A stretch of DNA of 64,000 nucleotides from Rostratula benghalensis (GCA_013399305.1 VXAI01000181.1:945250-1009249); one strand, 5' to 3'. Positions 49,355 to 61,451 are shown, counted from the first letter of the stretch. Program-made: numbers and translations. The notes: generated by a model not told the origin, from the letters alone.

Positions 49355-51459
49355 AAAACTAAAGGCAATTTTAACCAAAAGAAAAGTACTTTAATGAATT
49401 GCAAATAGACTGTAAATGACTGCAGAAAAAAACCCTGATGGTGTGAACAAAGTACATAAAAATCCTGTATGCATACACTGTTTATAAATCAAGCTCTCAC
49501 CCACCATACTTGAAGAGACATCCAAAGGAACATATCAAATTACATAAAAGGTCAGTGAATGTAAAATACTGAACAGACTGTTATGGGATCATTTTTAATC
49601 TTTTTCATCACCTAAAAACTTGCAGGGAGGGGTAAATTATATTAAATGAATTGGAGAAGCTAATGAGAATTTTTGGATTATAATGCCAAAATCAGGAGAC
49701 ATTTTGTTCATTCTGAAGATCTGGTGCTTGCTGGAAATTCTGTCCAATTACTGAAGACCTTTGGGAAAATTCATTTTCTGCTTAATTTTTTTTAATGCAC
49801 TGCTGGCTTTTGAAAAAAGAAACAGAGTTTGAAAGTATTTATAACATTATTAGAATGGATAGAACTCCTCATTGGATTGTTGCAGAACTCCTTGGAGATG
49901 TCGTTAGCACCGTTTTGCAGAGGGAAGCCAAGGTTGTGGTCCCAAGTCCCATGTGATACCTGCATCCTGCTTACTCCAGGTGACAGCTGACGTAGGGAAT
50001 TTTCAAAGCAATCAAAAGCAAACTGAAGATATCCCATCCGGGCTTAATATTTTCATTTTTAATTTTTTGAAGCCTCACCTCTAACTCTGTGCTTAGACAC
50101 AAAAAAACATGGCTTGATTTCCAGTGAGTGCTTGTTCCCACAGGAAGCAGAGGAAGTTGATGTAGAGGAGACTTCCTTTCCCCCTCTCTTTTGTTCTTTC
50201 TCTGTTTTCTGACTTGGCGTCACTAAGAAGAAGAAATTCATAATTTGAGATGATGGTAAAATTTCAGAGAAGTAGGAGGTTTGAGCTTTTTATGTGTTGG
50301 CTTTCAATTGATGTAGAGCATCTTGAAGATTGGTTTTGGCTTAACCAGAGATTTACTTAGTGTTAATACTCTCAGACCTACTGGATGATGGACCCAGCCT
50401 CTGATCTTGAAACTTCCAATGAATCTTTTTTGTATGTTTTATATTTGGGACTTTTAGGAGAGAAAATTCAAAATAGCTCTTTCATCCCAATCCATCCTAT
50501 TTTTGTGAGGTTTTTTTTTAATTGTTGGAATGTTCTTGAATATTCTGTCACTTTTTGATCACTTGAATGAGTAATGCTGGAAAAAATGTAGATCAAAAAG
50601 ATCCAGTTGCACTCTGAAGCATCGGCCCTAGGGTTGTGAGAAGATATGAGATGTTGCTGACACAGTAGGGAATACAAATAGTTAAAAAATAACCTTCTTC
50701 TGTTTGAAATCTGGATAATCCAAGCCAGGCTCACAGTTCAGCATCATCACTTCCACAAAATCAAGACCTTCATCTAAACTTTGTGAGTTAGGTCCACTCT
50801 TTCACTGCATTTCTCCCCATTCTTAGACATCTCTTTAATTTGTCTGCTATTTATCTTGACTTTTCTTGTTTGAAAAATTAACTTAAAGCTGGCTCAAAAA
50901 GAAACTCTGGTTTGGTTCTGAGACCGTGTAGTGGGGCTAATTATAGCCTGGGGGAACACAGACTCGCCCTGGATTCCTCTCCAGAGCCTTCCTTCTCAGC
51001 CCCTCCCCTCCCAGTGACTGAGGGTCCGTGCAGATTGATGTCACCAGTTATCCCAGACAGCCCTACAGTGGCACGTCCAGGACAAGGCTGACTTCCCAAG
51101 CAGTCCTTCTTGAATACGATGAAGACTATTTTAATTTGGACTTTTCCTAAGTAATTGAAATACTCGTTAGTAAACATTTGTATTGAGGTGTGTGCTTGTA
51201 GGTGTGGTTTTGTATGTATGCATATGGAGAGATGTGTTTGTCTGTATGGATGTCACATATTTTGTACTTACTGCTAGTAGCTTTTAATATTTTTTCTCTG
51301 GGAACATGCTGTGATAGCTTCAGTATTTCAAAGAGCATGCAATCCAAAATCTGTCAGTAGGAAATATTTCTTTAAGGAAGAAAATGTGGTTTTTGTTAAC
51401 TTTCTCAATCTCTCATCCGTTCAGCTCGGTGTTGAATATATGAGCTGTTGCAGGGCTTG

Positions 51460-51497
51460 GGGTGGGACTCCGTTGACTTCTGTTTATTTCACCAGTT
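51460..51497 (+). repeat. Possible ancient palindromic repeat core
   Basis: GGGTGGGACTCCGTTGACTT followed by CTGTTTATTTCACCAG carries the ACTCC-ATTGACTTC half of the repeat core and a plausible ACACCAG-like right part. Only about 38 bases are readable, so this is a weak call. Confidence 0.3.
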
Positions 51498-52729
51498 GGT
51501 AAACAGTGGTTAACAAGAGTGATGGTGAAGCTGTAAAGTTGGAATCTGTATGTGAGGTTCCTTTCCCCAACTAGAGTTTGAAAAGTCCCAATTCAGACTC
51601 CCTATTTATATCCTTCCCTAATGAGTCACTATTCACCTTGCGAGGAAACAACATGTATTGTCTTGTCATATTAGTTTGAAGGGATTTTGCATGCCTACAG
51701 GAAGACATTTACAGAGAATTCATGCGATTTCTATAGCATCAAAGCCTTCTTGGGGTTTCCAGGTGACTGAATTCAGATTTATTGTTGGTGAACTTGGTTC
51801 CCAGTGATCTTTTTAATTCTGAATTAGCATCTCTATTGCAATGCTTAACTCTTAGAGTGTGCTTTCCAAACATACACTAATTTGGTCTCACACCATCTCA
51901 CAAACAGGAAGCCGGGTAATGAGGTGTGGGATCTTTCCTTTTTCCATTTAACTGTACTGTTATTAATGCCTGAACTATTCTGAGGCTTTCTAACAAAAGG
52001 AGACAAAGCCCATCAGTTTGTCGGGAGGGAAGCGCGTGGAGCCTGGCCCCATCTCAGCCTTCTGGAATTCAGCTGTTGATTTCTCTGTGGTGACAATCCC
52101 AACTTCCACAAAATCCATCCGTGCCACAGTCATTAATAAACTACAATATGCTTCTCTCTTTCTTTCCACCAACTCTTTGTTGTTTGCCTTGAACCAAATT
52201 TTTATACGTTTCAAAAACCCCTTGCTAGTCTTCATCTGCTGCAGCTTAACAAATAGTTTCTCAGGTGAACTTACATCTGTGCTTTGCTGAAGTAGATATC
52301 CGAAATATATCCCCATTTTATTTCTCTGAGTGGTTTACAGACTGTCTGTGACTGACCCAAAGAATTATTCTATGCATCTTGTGTTGTATGTCTGGTATAT
52401 GAGGAAGAGATACTTGTAGTGGTTTTAGATTAAAAAATTATCTTTAGGGGCAGATGTTGAACTGCGAGAAGCGATGCTTCCAGTTGAAAAAGTTTTGGAA
52501 CAACTTGGATTTAAAAATACCACTTATCTCACCAAAAAATGTATCTTTTTGGTGTATCCTGATCCCTTCAGTAAGTTCAAGGTTTAATTTTTCCATGTCC
52601 TCTTTATCTTCATTCCTGTTTAAAATTTTGAATACCATTAAGGTCATACTTAAATTCCAGTAGCTGCATGGATCTCCATTTTCCTCTCTCTGACTTCTGA
52701 TAAGAGCAGTAAGTACTATAAAATATTCT
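51498..52729. other. Unique non-coding sequence
   Basis: Open frames of 90 and 108 codons overlap on opposite strands at 51990-52316 and have no family features. No transposon motif. Confidence 0.55.
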
Positions 52730-52880
52730 GTGCCATTCTAACTAATCACCCCTCTGGCATTCTGAGCAAATGCAGGTTAATGGTGAATCTTTTAATATTT
52801 CTATTAATTAAGTATATTATCCTAATAACTCTATTGTCAATTTTTCATTGCTAGGTAATGACTAGAGCTGGGTTAGCTGT
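52730..52880. promoter_or_regulatory. Possible conserved non-coding block
   Basis: ACTAATCACCCC near 52740, AGGTTAATGGTGAATC, TTCTATTAATTAAGTATATT and TTCATTGCTAGGTAATGACT. Several homeodomain-like words fall in about 150 bases, with no repeat relation. Texture-based inference. Confidence 0.25.
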
Positions 52881-54759
52881 TCATAACTACTAATGTATTT
52901 AAAGGAAAGTGTGTGTGTGGGATTGTTTGTTTGTGAATTGCTGGCTGGCAAAGTCTTACTTTTACAAACATTTGTTATTTGAAATTAATTTGTGGCTGCT
53001 CTGTGCAGACATGATTGAGAAGAGGCACGTTCATCAGAGGATGTCACTTCTTTCTGGTTTGGGCAGGGACACTTGCACAGGGTGGAGAAAAATGGCTCCT
53101 GTAGGTCTTTGGTTATAGGAATTAATATTTGAGGCAGAGTTTCCAGTGTCACCATTTTATTAAATATGCCACATGGAAATTTCCAATATGGAAATGAGTC
53201 TGTAGTTGGTGTATTGATATCTGAGATGGTCACTAGGACCTAGGCATTTGCTTAAATCCATAACATGAACTTAAGAGGAGGATCTCTGGGAAGGCTTTGG
53301 ATTCAAGCTCTACAGCAGGGAGGAAGTAGACAGAGTGCTTCAATCAGTGACCATAATTCTTACACTAATAAAGTTTCCCGACTGGATTTGAAAGAAAGGA
53401 CCCCTGCTCCGATTGTACATGTGTTACGGTGCCACCCACCATAATGAGGTGGAAACAGAAATGCAGCCAATTCAACAGCACTTTCAGTTTGATGAGCCCA
53501 TAGAAAGATCTGAACATAAGGATTGTTTCACAGAATCTGAGCAGCAATGAAGCTGAAAATATCGATTCATAAATTTCCTAGGAAGATGAGAAAAACTATG
53601 CAATCATTCCTGAAAAGCTGATGAACGTTTCTGTCTGAAAATACAATACACCAATAGGTGTGTTTGTACAAAAAGATAAAGAAAAGCAGAAAGCTTTTAG
53701 TGCAGCAGCATAGGAATATGCAGAGGAAAATGTCCTTAAGGAGGCACTAGTATGAGAATTTTAAAGGAGGAGTTTGAGGAAAAATTGTGACACTTGTTTT
53801 GACTTTGAAAAACGTGGTGCAACAGTCAGCACAGTCCAGGCAAGGTAAAAGTTACCCCAAGAGTGTGCTGGAAGAGCGGTGTCAGGAGATCCGCAGGAAC
53901 TCCCTAGCATGAAAGAAAAGCTCCTCTGTCTCAGGTGTTTCAGACTAATGGACAGGTCAGTCATTTTCCTCATCTGTTTTCCAGGCTGCCCATGGGGCCT
54001 GTTGGAGCTGGGGCTACTGGAAATCCCAAACAAACGTTGGGAGAAGTGGTAGGGCTGTGGGTGCAGTGTAAGGGCAATGGGAGAGGTAAGAATCACAGCA
54101 CCTTCACATCTAAAATTGATTCAAATAGAGAAGTGGCTGTGATTTATAACCTTAAAGACGGTTAGCCTTAATCTTTAGCTAGACATTTCCATTGCCTGAG
54201 TAAACTTTGAGCTCATACTAGCTCCAGAGGCAGGAATTTGGTATTAATAGAGACACTTGAGGCAGTTTTCTTAACTTGGCCACCCACGGTGTCATGGGGC
54301 TTTTACAACGGAGCGCTCTGCTAACAGAAATGACTTCGATGCTTAGGACAGCTTAGGTCCTGAGGGACCATCTGTGCTGACAAGTTAGCTGCTTCCCAAA
54401 CTAAAGGAAGAGTGCAGAAGAAAACTAAAATAAAACAGAAAAGTGAAATGTGAATAAATGGAGTTGTGTACCCCACGGCCTTTGCGGAAAGAAAGTGTGG
54501 ATACCACGGGCTTCCATGGAGAATCTTCCTCTGCAGCCCAGGTACCATGTAAAGCTCCCTGAGCCCATAGATGGACAGAGACACTCATAGACTTTGCTTT
54601 ACCCACAGCAGGTTTTGTATTTTTATAAAAGTATCGGGCATCTAGGCTTTGAGTGAATTTTCCCACAAAACTACATGCAGAGAATCTTTGCTTAACTGCA
54701 ACTTCCTCAAGTAATGGAAATGACTTTAAAAAAGCCAATTAAATGTGTGATTGAATGTC
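52881..54759. other. Unique non-coding sequence
   Basis: No gene or repeat recognised. Open frames up to 117 codons (minus strand, 54385-54738) overlap one another and look like chance. Confidence 0.55.
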
Positions 54760-55140
54760 AGCCTTTCTGATTGCAGCCTTCATTAAGAAACTGAAAAAGT
54801 GAGGTATTTTTTTACCTAATATTGAACGCAGTTAATTAAAAAGGTAAAGATTACATTTTGCTTCAGTTAATTTGAAACGAAGAACCTCCATTTAAACAAT
54901 AAATTTCAGATTTTAGTTATAGCAATTAATAGACCAAATTGTGTACTTAAGGTTTTATTATATTGATTCTAAAATAATTAGATTAGCAAACACATTGCAA
55001 ATATATTATCTAAAACAAATAACGTTATCACCGCACTTTTTCTTATATAGCACAGCAATAAAACATGTAACAGTGTAATCTAAAGCAATCTCATAAAATG
55101 AATAGTCGTGCAGCATATATTATTACATTCTTGGGCTAAG
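54760..55140. promoter_or_regulatory. AT-rich enhancer-like block
   Basis: About 380 bases with TTGAACGCAGTTAATTAAAA near 54821, TAGCAATTAATAGACC near 54920 and CTAAAATAATTAGATTAGCA near 54968. The sequence is AT-rich yet not simple repeat, and it lacks both open frames and transposon motifs. The repeated AATTA words fit homeodomain-bound DNA. It is separated by about 100 bases from the next such block. Confidence 0.35.
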
Positions 55141-55239
55141 TGACAAAAGGCAGTGCCATGATCATGTGGACAGTTTTATGCTGTGGGGCTTGGGGAATGT
55201 TTTGGGGTAGAGTTTGGAAAATTTAAGATGTTTTTTCTG

Positions 55240-55610
55240 TTTAGCAGGTAATGTTAGTCACGTGTGAGCTTAGAGATGTATTTCCAAGCAGCCCTGTTGT
55301 TAAGCTGCCTGTGTCACCTCATTTTAGCTCGGTGTCTCTCAGGCCCTCTCCCACCAAACTTTCCCGTTCTTCCTGGCAAAGAAAATTGCAAAGAGAGTTT
55401 CAGCAGCCGCCCGAGACATCGGTTTTAAAAGCCTTAAGGCTGTTTGAGAGGCCTTTTAAAAAGCATGACATTCAATCAAAGTTCAGTGAGGAAAGTTTTA
55501 ATGAATAAACTTGGTAAATTAGAAAGCACCGCAGCGGAGTGATTAACTCTCATTTGTGCATTAGTGTTAAAATTAATTAAAATGTTTAAGCCGTAGGAGG
55601 CAGGTTACCT
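55240..55610. promoter_or_regulatory. Enhancer-like block
   Basis: Starts near AATGTTAGTCACGTGTGAGC, which holds an E-box CACGTG at 55259. It includes CAGCAGCCGCCCGAGACATC near 55401 and GCATGACATTCAATCAAAG near 55463, and ends with AAAATTAATTAAAATG near 55570. An 85-codon frame (55251-55508) is open but shows no family features and ends in AT-rich DNA. I read the block as regulatory and not coding, though a small exon cannot be excluded. Confidence 0.33.
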
Positions 55611-56447
55611 CCTCAAGACCTGGCTTTGCCCTCAGAGTCAGTTTGGATCCAGCAGCGATTCATCTTGCACAAGATGAGAGGAGGGGTAAAAGAAAAGAAC
55701 AGCCAGGACAAATGTGTTTTCAATGGTTCTTAGCTGCAGGAAAGCCACGGGGCCCTCAGTGCGGCGTTGCTGGAGTGTGACATGATAATACAGTAGGTAC
55801 GTCGGCAGGGACATTCTTTGGAAAGAAGGAGACCCTCCTTTTGACCCAGTTTCACGTTGACTGGATGTGATAGAGCTAATTTTGTTACCAGGAGGCAGGC
55901 TGGCTTGTGCTGCAGTGTCAAACGGGCTGCTGGAAATGAGCTCCCTTTTTCTGCTTTGGGTAAACTGCTCCCGGTGAATGGAACTTTCTGTGCTGAGTGC
56001 CATGAAGTGTATGATAGAAGGATATAATTTTATACCCATAACATTGGCCACCTTTACTAACAGTCTTTCCCTACATCACCTAATTACACAAGGAGTTAGC
56101 TAGAGTATCTGATACACTAAAGAATAAGGATTTTTTTTGTAGTGCTTTGAAGTCAATACATATTAGCAACTGATTTTCTAAGAAATCATAATGTTAAATT
56201 CCCATAAACTTCTTTGCTTTTAAAAATCACTTCAGCTTAGTTTCTTTAAAGAGCCAGGAGCCTGTATTTCTTCCTATCCAGACCCCTTATGGTGTGGTTG
56301 TTTAACAAATCTGTGCTGGTTTGGAATTATAAATGACAGCCCATTTTATAAAGGGAAAAGTCTTCTTTGACAGCGGAACAGTATCATACGGGTAACAAAT
56401 GGAAAATTGTCTCACAGAGCTGAACAGTTGTTTTCACGTGTTCACCA
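55611..56447. other. Unique non-coding sequence
   Basis: A 137-codon minus-strand frame (55638-56051) is open, but with an overlapping 63-codon frame and no family features. The right half is AT-leaning and could extend the neighbouring enhancer-like texture. Confidence 0.5.
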
Positions 56448-56510
56448 AGGGCCAGATATTAATTTTACATTGGTCAGAATTAAGGATTTTGGAGAAATTA
56501 ATCTGAAACT
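56448..56510 (-). repeat. Ancient repeat remnant, antisense end
   Basis: AAGGGCCAGATATTAATTTT followed by ACATTGGTCAGAATTAAGG resembles the complement of the old repeat end (GGGCCAGATTCTGA ... TTACACTGGTGTAAATC). The order of motifs supports minus orientation. It lies about 740 bases left of the better copy at 57253. Confidence 0.4.
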
Positions 56511-56879
56511 GAAAGTAAGAAAAAATTCTGCTCAATGAAAATTACCATTATTTGCTGTAGATCTATATTCATAACTTTGAAAACTGGCAGTCTTTCCTAT
56601 TTTTTTTCTCTATAGATTTCTTGTCAACAAGGGTGTCAGAGGTCAATGTCAGAATGCCCCTCTGGCACCCATTAACTATAACCAGAAAACTTGTTCACTA
56701 TTGATCTACCATGTCTAAATATCTATTATGTTGGATATAAAAAGTGGTTTCACATCTTTCTAAAACAGATAATTCATAAAGGCCAAAGGGTCAAGCCTAG
56801 TGATATATTATTGTTTCACTGTATCAGTGACTACAAGTGCAGGAGGGGAACAGGCCAGGCCAAGTGTCACTGAACTCTT

Positions 56880-57330
56880 GCGGGTGACAGTTGTGTGTCT
56901 GCGCGGATGCTGCCCTCCCGTTCCCCGCCGCAGCCCCTAAATGCTCTTTAATGCTGTTCAGTGCTGTTTGCTCGGGGGTTCCCCCTCCTCTCTGCTGAAA
57001 GGAAGGTGCCTGAACGAGTGGTGTCTGCAGTTTGTGGTGTTTGGGTCGTCCTAGCCAGAGCTCAGATGAATCTGAAATCTAAATGAGAGTCAAATCTCGA
57101 CACCCAAACCTCCTCCTTCGGCGATCAAGCGGGCCACGGTCCAGCTTGTGTCTGCAGAGCACTTTGTGCCGTGCTGGTCGCGCCGGCAGGGCTCTGTGTG
57201 TGGTGCAATTTGATTATGACAAGAATTGTGCACAAAAGGGCAGAGTCCCCGTGGGTATAAGTTGTCACAGCTCCGTTGACTTCAGTAGAGCGATGACACT
57301 TGATGTACACAGAGGATCTGCCCCGGAATA
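56880..57330. promoter_or_regulatory. CpG-richer non-coding block
   Basis: About 450 bases with more CpG than the surroundings, for example TGCGCGGATGCTG near 56900, CTTCGGCGATCAAGCGGGCC near 57116 and GGTCGCGCCGGCAGGG near 57176. An ancient palindromic repeat occupies its right end. A 105-codon open frame (57083-57400) runs through but partly encodes the repeat, so it is not called as a gene. It could be a minor promoter or enhancer. Confidence 0.3.
57253..57324 (+). repeat. Ancient palindromic interspersed repeat, well preserved
   Basis: GGGTATAAGTTGTCACAGCT, then CCGTTGACTTCAGTAGAGCG, ATGACACTTGATGTACACAG and AGGATCTGCCCC. The central part pairs with itself (GTCACAGCTC against GAGCGATGAC, imperfect). 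The GAGGATCTGCCCC end matches the GAGGATCTGGCCC end of sauropsid hairpin repeats. It lies inside a CpG-richer block, so it could have been co-opted, but nothing in the sequence shows that. Confidence 0.65.
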
Positions 57331-58753
57331 CTTGTCAGACTGTGGCCAGGGTTCCAAAATCATGTGTTTTCTGAACAGACACTTGTGTAATATCATATGA
57401 ATGATTTTGTTTGCTCATATCAAACCATCAAATTTATTGAGGCTCTTTTAATCTCCTCATTAGTTAACTGTTGAGATGCCTTTGCTTTGCTTAACCCTCA
57501 TGTGCGGAGCAGAAACAACCGTGAACGTCTTTGTTCTGCTGTTCCTATGGCAGAGCACAGAACCCCTGTGAGGATGGAGGACCCAATCCAGGGTCTCCCC
57601 CTAAATCCTGGGAATTCAGCCTTTGATACTACGTGGCATTTCCCAGGAGGCACCTATTACTTTAGCAGGACGAGCCCCATAACAAGCAAACCTTTTTTGG
57701 AAGGCAGCTGGTACTATACTCTTTAAAGGAGCTTATGGCCTTCTAGCAAGCCCCCAAAATGGTTCATATTCTTCCAGGCTACATTTTTGAAGAAAGCAAA
57801 TTGAGATGAATCATGCTAAGATGAGATAGTTAAAATGTCAGGCTCCATAAGTTTCAATGCATCCTTATAACCCTGAACACTAAAATGCAACTGAACATTG
57901 GAATAAGGGAAACAAAAGAGAATCAGATAACTAGTTCTTATAGAGGGGAAAAAAGTAATTTCCGCCTGCGCTACTGCACCGTGGAAATCCACATAGTACA
58001 GTTTTAGAGCTGTACCTTAAAAAAAACAATTGCAGTTTCTTTTTATCACTGGTCTTGGTTACACATCACTGCCTACACTATGGCACAGCACGACTGCAGA
58101 GTTTCCGAGGCAAACAGTGCACCACCGGCTTTATTTCTGTTTACAAATGTTACCTGGGGGAAATGTGCCTGTACCTGTTGGATAAATTACAAATCATCAG
58201 CACTAAATATGACCCTCAACAGTAACATAGAGGGGAGCAGGGAGCGCTGTCTGTACGTATTTGGTACTAGGGAGGAGGAAACTGCCTCTTCAAAATCCTA
58301 CTGTGTTAACCAGTTAATGAAATCCTACTGCTGTAATGTTTAAACCTGAGCTGTCTGGGTGGTGTTTCCTCAAGCATTTTCTTGATTTACACTTAGGATA
58401 ATGTTTACAATTAGTTGAATTTACCGTTACTACTCAGTTAGTGTTGAACCCGAGTCACGTTACCAGAAATGGGGAATGTAGGCAGATTTGTATCCAGGTG
58501 GTTTTCACGTGGAAAAGGCACCGTATCCAGGGAAGGGCTGTGGCCAGTATCATGTGGCCACTATCACCTCTTAGTCCAAGCCTTGGAGGTGATTTACAGC
58601 TGAGCTGACTGAATGAAACCGTCCATAAGGACTGATTCCTGTTTCTAAATCGGTAGGAAACCACTACACAAACGGCTCTGCCCCTGTGTCCCTCTTCCAG
58701 GGGCTGAGAAGGACAGTTCTTCCTGCCATGGCCAACGAAGTGGAGATTTTCCG
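57331..58753. other. Unique non-coding sequence
   Basis: Nothing recognised. Open frames up to 87 codons without family features. It separates the CpG-richer block from CR1 copy B. Confidence 0.55.
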
Positions 58754-59072
58754 GTGCCTAAGGGAGCTACAGGAGAGCTGGGGAGGGAAGTGGAGTGACA
58801 GGACAAGGGGTAACGGCTTTAAATTGAAAGAGGGGAGATTTAGATTGAATACCTGAAAGAAATTCTTCACTGTGAAGGTGGTGAGAGCCTGGCCCAGGTT
58901 GCCCAGAGAAGCTGTGGCTGCCCCATCCCTGGAGGGGGTTCAAGACCAGGCTGGAGGGGGCTTGGAGCAACCTGGGCTGGTGGGAGGTGTCCCTGCCCAG
59001 GGCAATGGGGTTGGAATTCAGTGATCTTTAAGGTCCCTTCCAACTCTAACCATTCTGTGATTCTGTGATTCT
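58754..59072 (+). mobile_element. CR1 LINE fragment, copy B of a near-identical pair
   Basis: A sense CR1 3' fragment. It begins near GCCTAAGGGAGCTACAGGAG and ends with ATTCTGTG octamers at about 59051-59072. The part from the AGTGGAGTGACAGG motif near 58789 to CTGGAGGGG near 58938 is identical to copy A at 42901-43049. After that point this copy carries different tail sequence, for example CAATGGGGTTGGAATTCAGT rather than the corresponding copy A sequence. Relative to copy A it lacks about 13 bases after GGGGAGGGA. It is non-autonomous and truncated. Confidence 0.95.
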
Positions 59073-59359
59073 AAGGTCGGTTACAGGCACCCTACACCAT
59101 GCACCTAAATGAATCAGTCTTGGGTACCTGGTCACAATGTGGTTGACCTTGACCTGGTCACAAGACCAGTAAAGGCTGTTGCAGGGCTCAACCCAAGCCT
59201 GTTGTAACAGGATCCCAGACCTGAACCGGGCATGCCAAGGCTTTGGGTTTAGCTCCAAGGATAAAGCCCGACACCAAATAGGGTCAGGAGAAACAACTGC
59301 CTTGTAACTGGATCCTCTCCTGCCTCTGGCTGCAACACAGATGGGCCAGAATGAAGGCT

Positions 59360-59520
59360 ATCACTCCTAGTTTATTGCCATTAGCAATCGTGATCTCCCT
59401 AATATGAAACAGAAATAATGGTATTATTAATAACAATATCAAACTGACACATTATTAGCCTCTACAGATGGCTCTATTCCTCCTAATAATTTTTATTTTT
59501 ATTTAATGTTTGGAGATGCT
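59360..59520. promoter_or_regulatory. Possible conserved non-coding block
   Basis: TTGCCATTAGCAATCGTGAT near 59375, ATGGTATTATTAATAACAAT near 59419 and CACATTATTAGCCTC near 59448, close after a CR1 copy. TAAT and ATTA words are dense and no repeat is visible. Inference from texture. Confidence 0.28.
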
Positions 59521-61239
59521 GTAAAAAGTGACTAGTGCTTCAAAATGTGACCTCTGTGGGGTTTAAAACCTACTGAATCAGATGAGATATTAAAGCGTTC
59601 AATGTAATGTATGACTTAAAGCTATGTTTTTAAAACTTTAATAGGAAATGTCTGATGCTTTAGATTACTATTTCTTGAAGTATAGTAGGCTGAAGAATTT
59701 GCTTCAGAGGGTCTCTTTATGCCCAAGAAGAGCTACAGTGAGAATACACAGTATGTTCTTCCTTCACCATGCCTCTAAATAGATGTAAAGGAATTAGCGT
59801 GTATTAATAATACATCATGTTTCTACTTTGTTTTATACTATTGTACATATGTTCTTATACCACAATCAACACCATCGTATTTAAATATCTCCAAGCAGTT
59901 CATTAAAGAAGGTGATTAACATCTGTCATGTGTTTTTTTCCCTCCTCCTGCCTCTGAGGAGAGGAGGATGTTCAGTGGCAGACTTGATTTTGCTAGGGAT
60001 TTATCGTTTGTATGGGAGGCTTTTTTTATTTTGCTGAGGTTTTATTTTATTACACAAAACTACCTATTGGGATAAATGTTTGCAAAGGCAACTACAAAGA
60101 GCTCTGCTTTGCAGTTGAAGTGAAAGGTGGTGAGATTTAACTTGACTGAATGCCTTCAGAGACCTGGGCTGGCACGTGGTTGGGAATGCTGCCACATCCT
60201 CTCCTACCCTGGGAGGCCTCCCATGGGAGCACGAGTGAAGCTCTTGGATGTGCCAAAGCCTCACAGAGATGTTTGAAAAGTAAGGGCCAAACAAATCTGC
60301 TTTTCACATCCATTATAGAGGCTGGGTCTGAGGAAAGCTGTGCTGTAGTTACAGACTTCAGCACGTCTTCAACAAAGTTCAGCCATGGCCTAAGTTGCTC
60401 TGTGGTTAAATATGAATGTGACTAAAACATGGGGAGAAGCCAGTCCTTTGGGGAGCCCCGAAGTAAAAGCCCTCAGTGGAATGAAATGGTTTCTTGCTGT
60501 TCCTCACTGTGTATTTCCCTACAGAAAGGACTTAACTAAATCCATTTGCCCTGTGCCTGGATTTCTGACTCTTTCAGTGAGACAGCAGCATCTCAGGACC
60601 AACAGTAACTAGTATTTTCACTTGGAAATCAAAAATCAGATTACTTACAGCATTTTCCCTTGTAGGATCTCCAAGGTTGGAATGACTAGAGTCTCCAATA
60701 TACTAATTTGGCAGTGTCAACCTTACTGAGTTAAATCTTCCTAATTTTTCTTTCAGTTTTGCTTATTCATGGTACCCATCCAGCAAAAGCACAGAGATTT
60801 GTCCAGATTTCTACCTCATCTCCGTGAGCTTTCATACTAACTGTAAGACCATTGGTAACTTAGTCATAAATTTACCTCTGTCATAATATTTACTAATGCA
60901 CCTGGCTCCCATTAATTGTGTTCTGTTTGCTGTTCCAAAGAGAATGGGATGGCTTCTCCTTGACAGTGTGGTTTTGTACCAGCTGGTTTCCGTAGACAAG
61001 CCAGTTGTTACTGTCTCTGTTGAATTTGTACGACCAGCTTCCACCAAGGGAGGGAATTTTGTAGCCAGTTCTGTTTCATACTGGGGAGAGATGGGGAGAC
61101 CTGATCCCTTCCTTGACTTTCCCAGTGAACAAATCCCTGGACTGCGGAGAAGGTTTTCTGTACCTCCAAAAAACCCTGTATATTGGAGAGCACAGAGGAG
61201 AATGGGAAAAATAAAGGACAGGGGAAAGGTCTATGTGTG

Positions 61240-61240
<1 letters not shown>
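59521..61240. other. Unique non-coding sequence
   Basis: AT-rich to about 60060, then more balanced. Open frames reach 114 codons (60896-61240) and one ends against the microsatellite. No family recognised. Confidence 0.55.
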
Positions 61241-61284
<44 letters not shown>

Positions 61285-61287
61285 ACA
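61241..61287 (+). repeat. (AC)18 microsatellite
   Basis: A pure run of 18 AC units (61241-61276), one interruption (AAAC), then three more units to 61287. It is the longest simple repeat in the window and is likely to vary in length between individuals. The valine/cysteine-rich minus-strand open frames over it are artefacts of the repeat. Confidence 0.98.
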
Positions 61288-61422
61288 GTCTTACAAAGGT
61301 CCCAGTGGGGAACCCACACTAAAGGTTAATGCAGCCCCAGGCTGTAATTAGCCTTTTGCACAGAGTCTCCTTGTTGTGGAATCTCTATTTATGAGGGTTT
61401 TCAGGGGCAATGAACCACCAGT

Positions 61423-61451
61423 CCCCTCCCCCAGTGCCCCCAGTAGAGCCC
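61423..61451 (-). other. G-quadruplex-forming motif, minus strand
   Basis: The plus strand has C4, T, C5, AGTG, C5, AGTAGAG, C3. On the minus strand that gives four G-runs with loops of 7, 4 and 1 bases. It lies 135 bases right of the AC microsatellite. Confidence 0.65.

Larger units (their letters stand above)
45606..51459. other. Unique non-coding sequence
   Basis: Nearly six kilobases without a recognised transposon. Two open frames at 46311-46517 and 46585-46845 lie close together on the plus strand, and the second reads as polar protein sequence. I recognise no family, and no further frames continue them. A 10-base tandem (GAGGTTGGCC twice) lies at about 48241-48262, and a perfect palindrome at 48304. 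Confidence 0.5.

Noticed and set aside
60660..60700. Another CR1 tail (AGGTTGGAATGAC motif)
   Set aside because: Only about 12 bases resemble the CR1 end, and neither the octamer tail nor upstream motifs are present.
61008..61319. Valine/cysteine-rich minus-strand open frames
   Set aside because: They are translations of the AC microsatellite.
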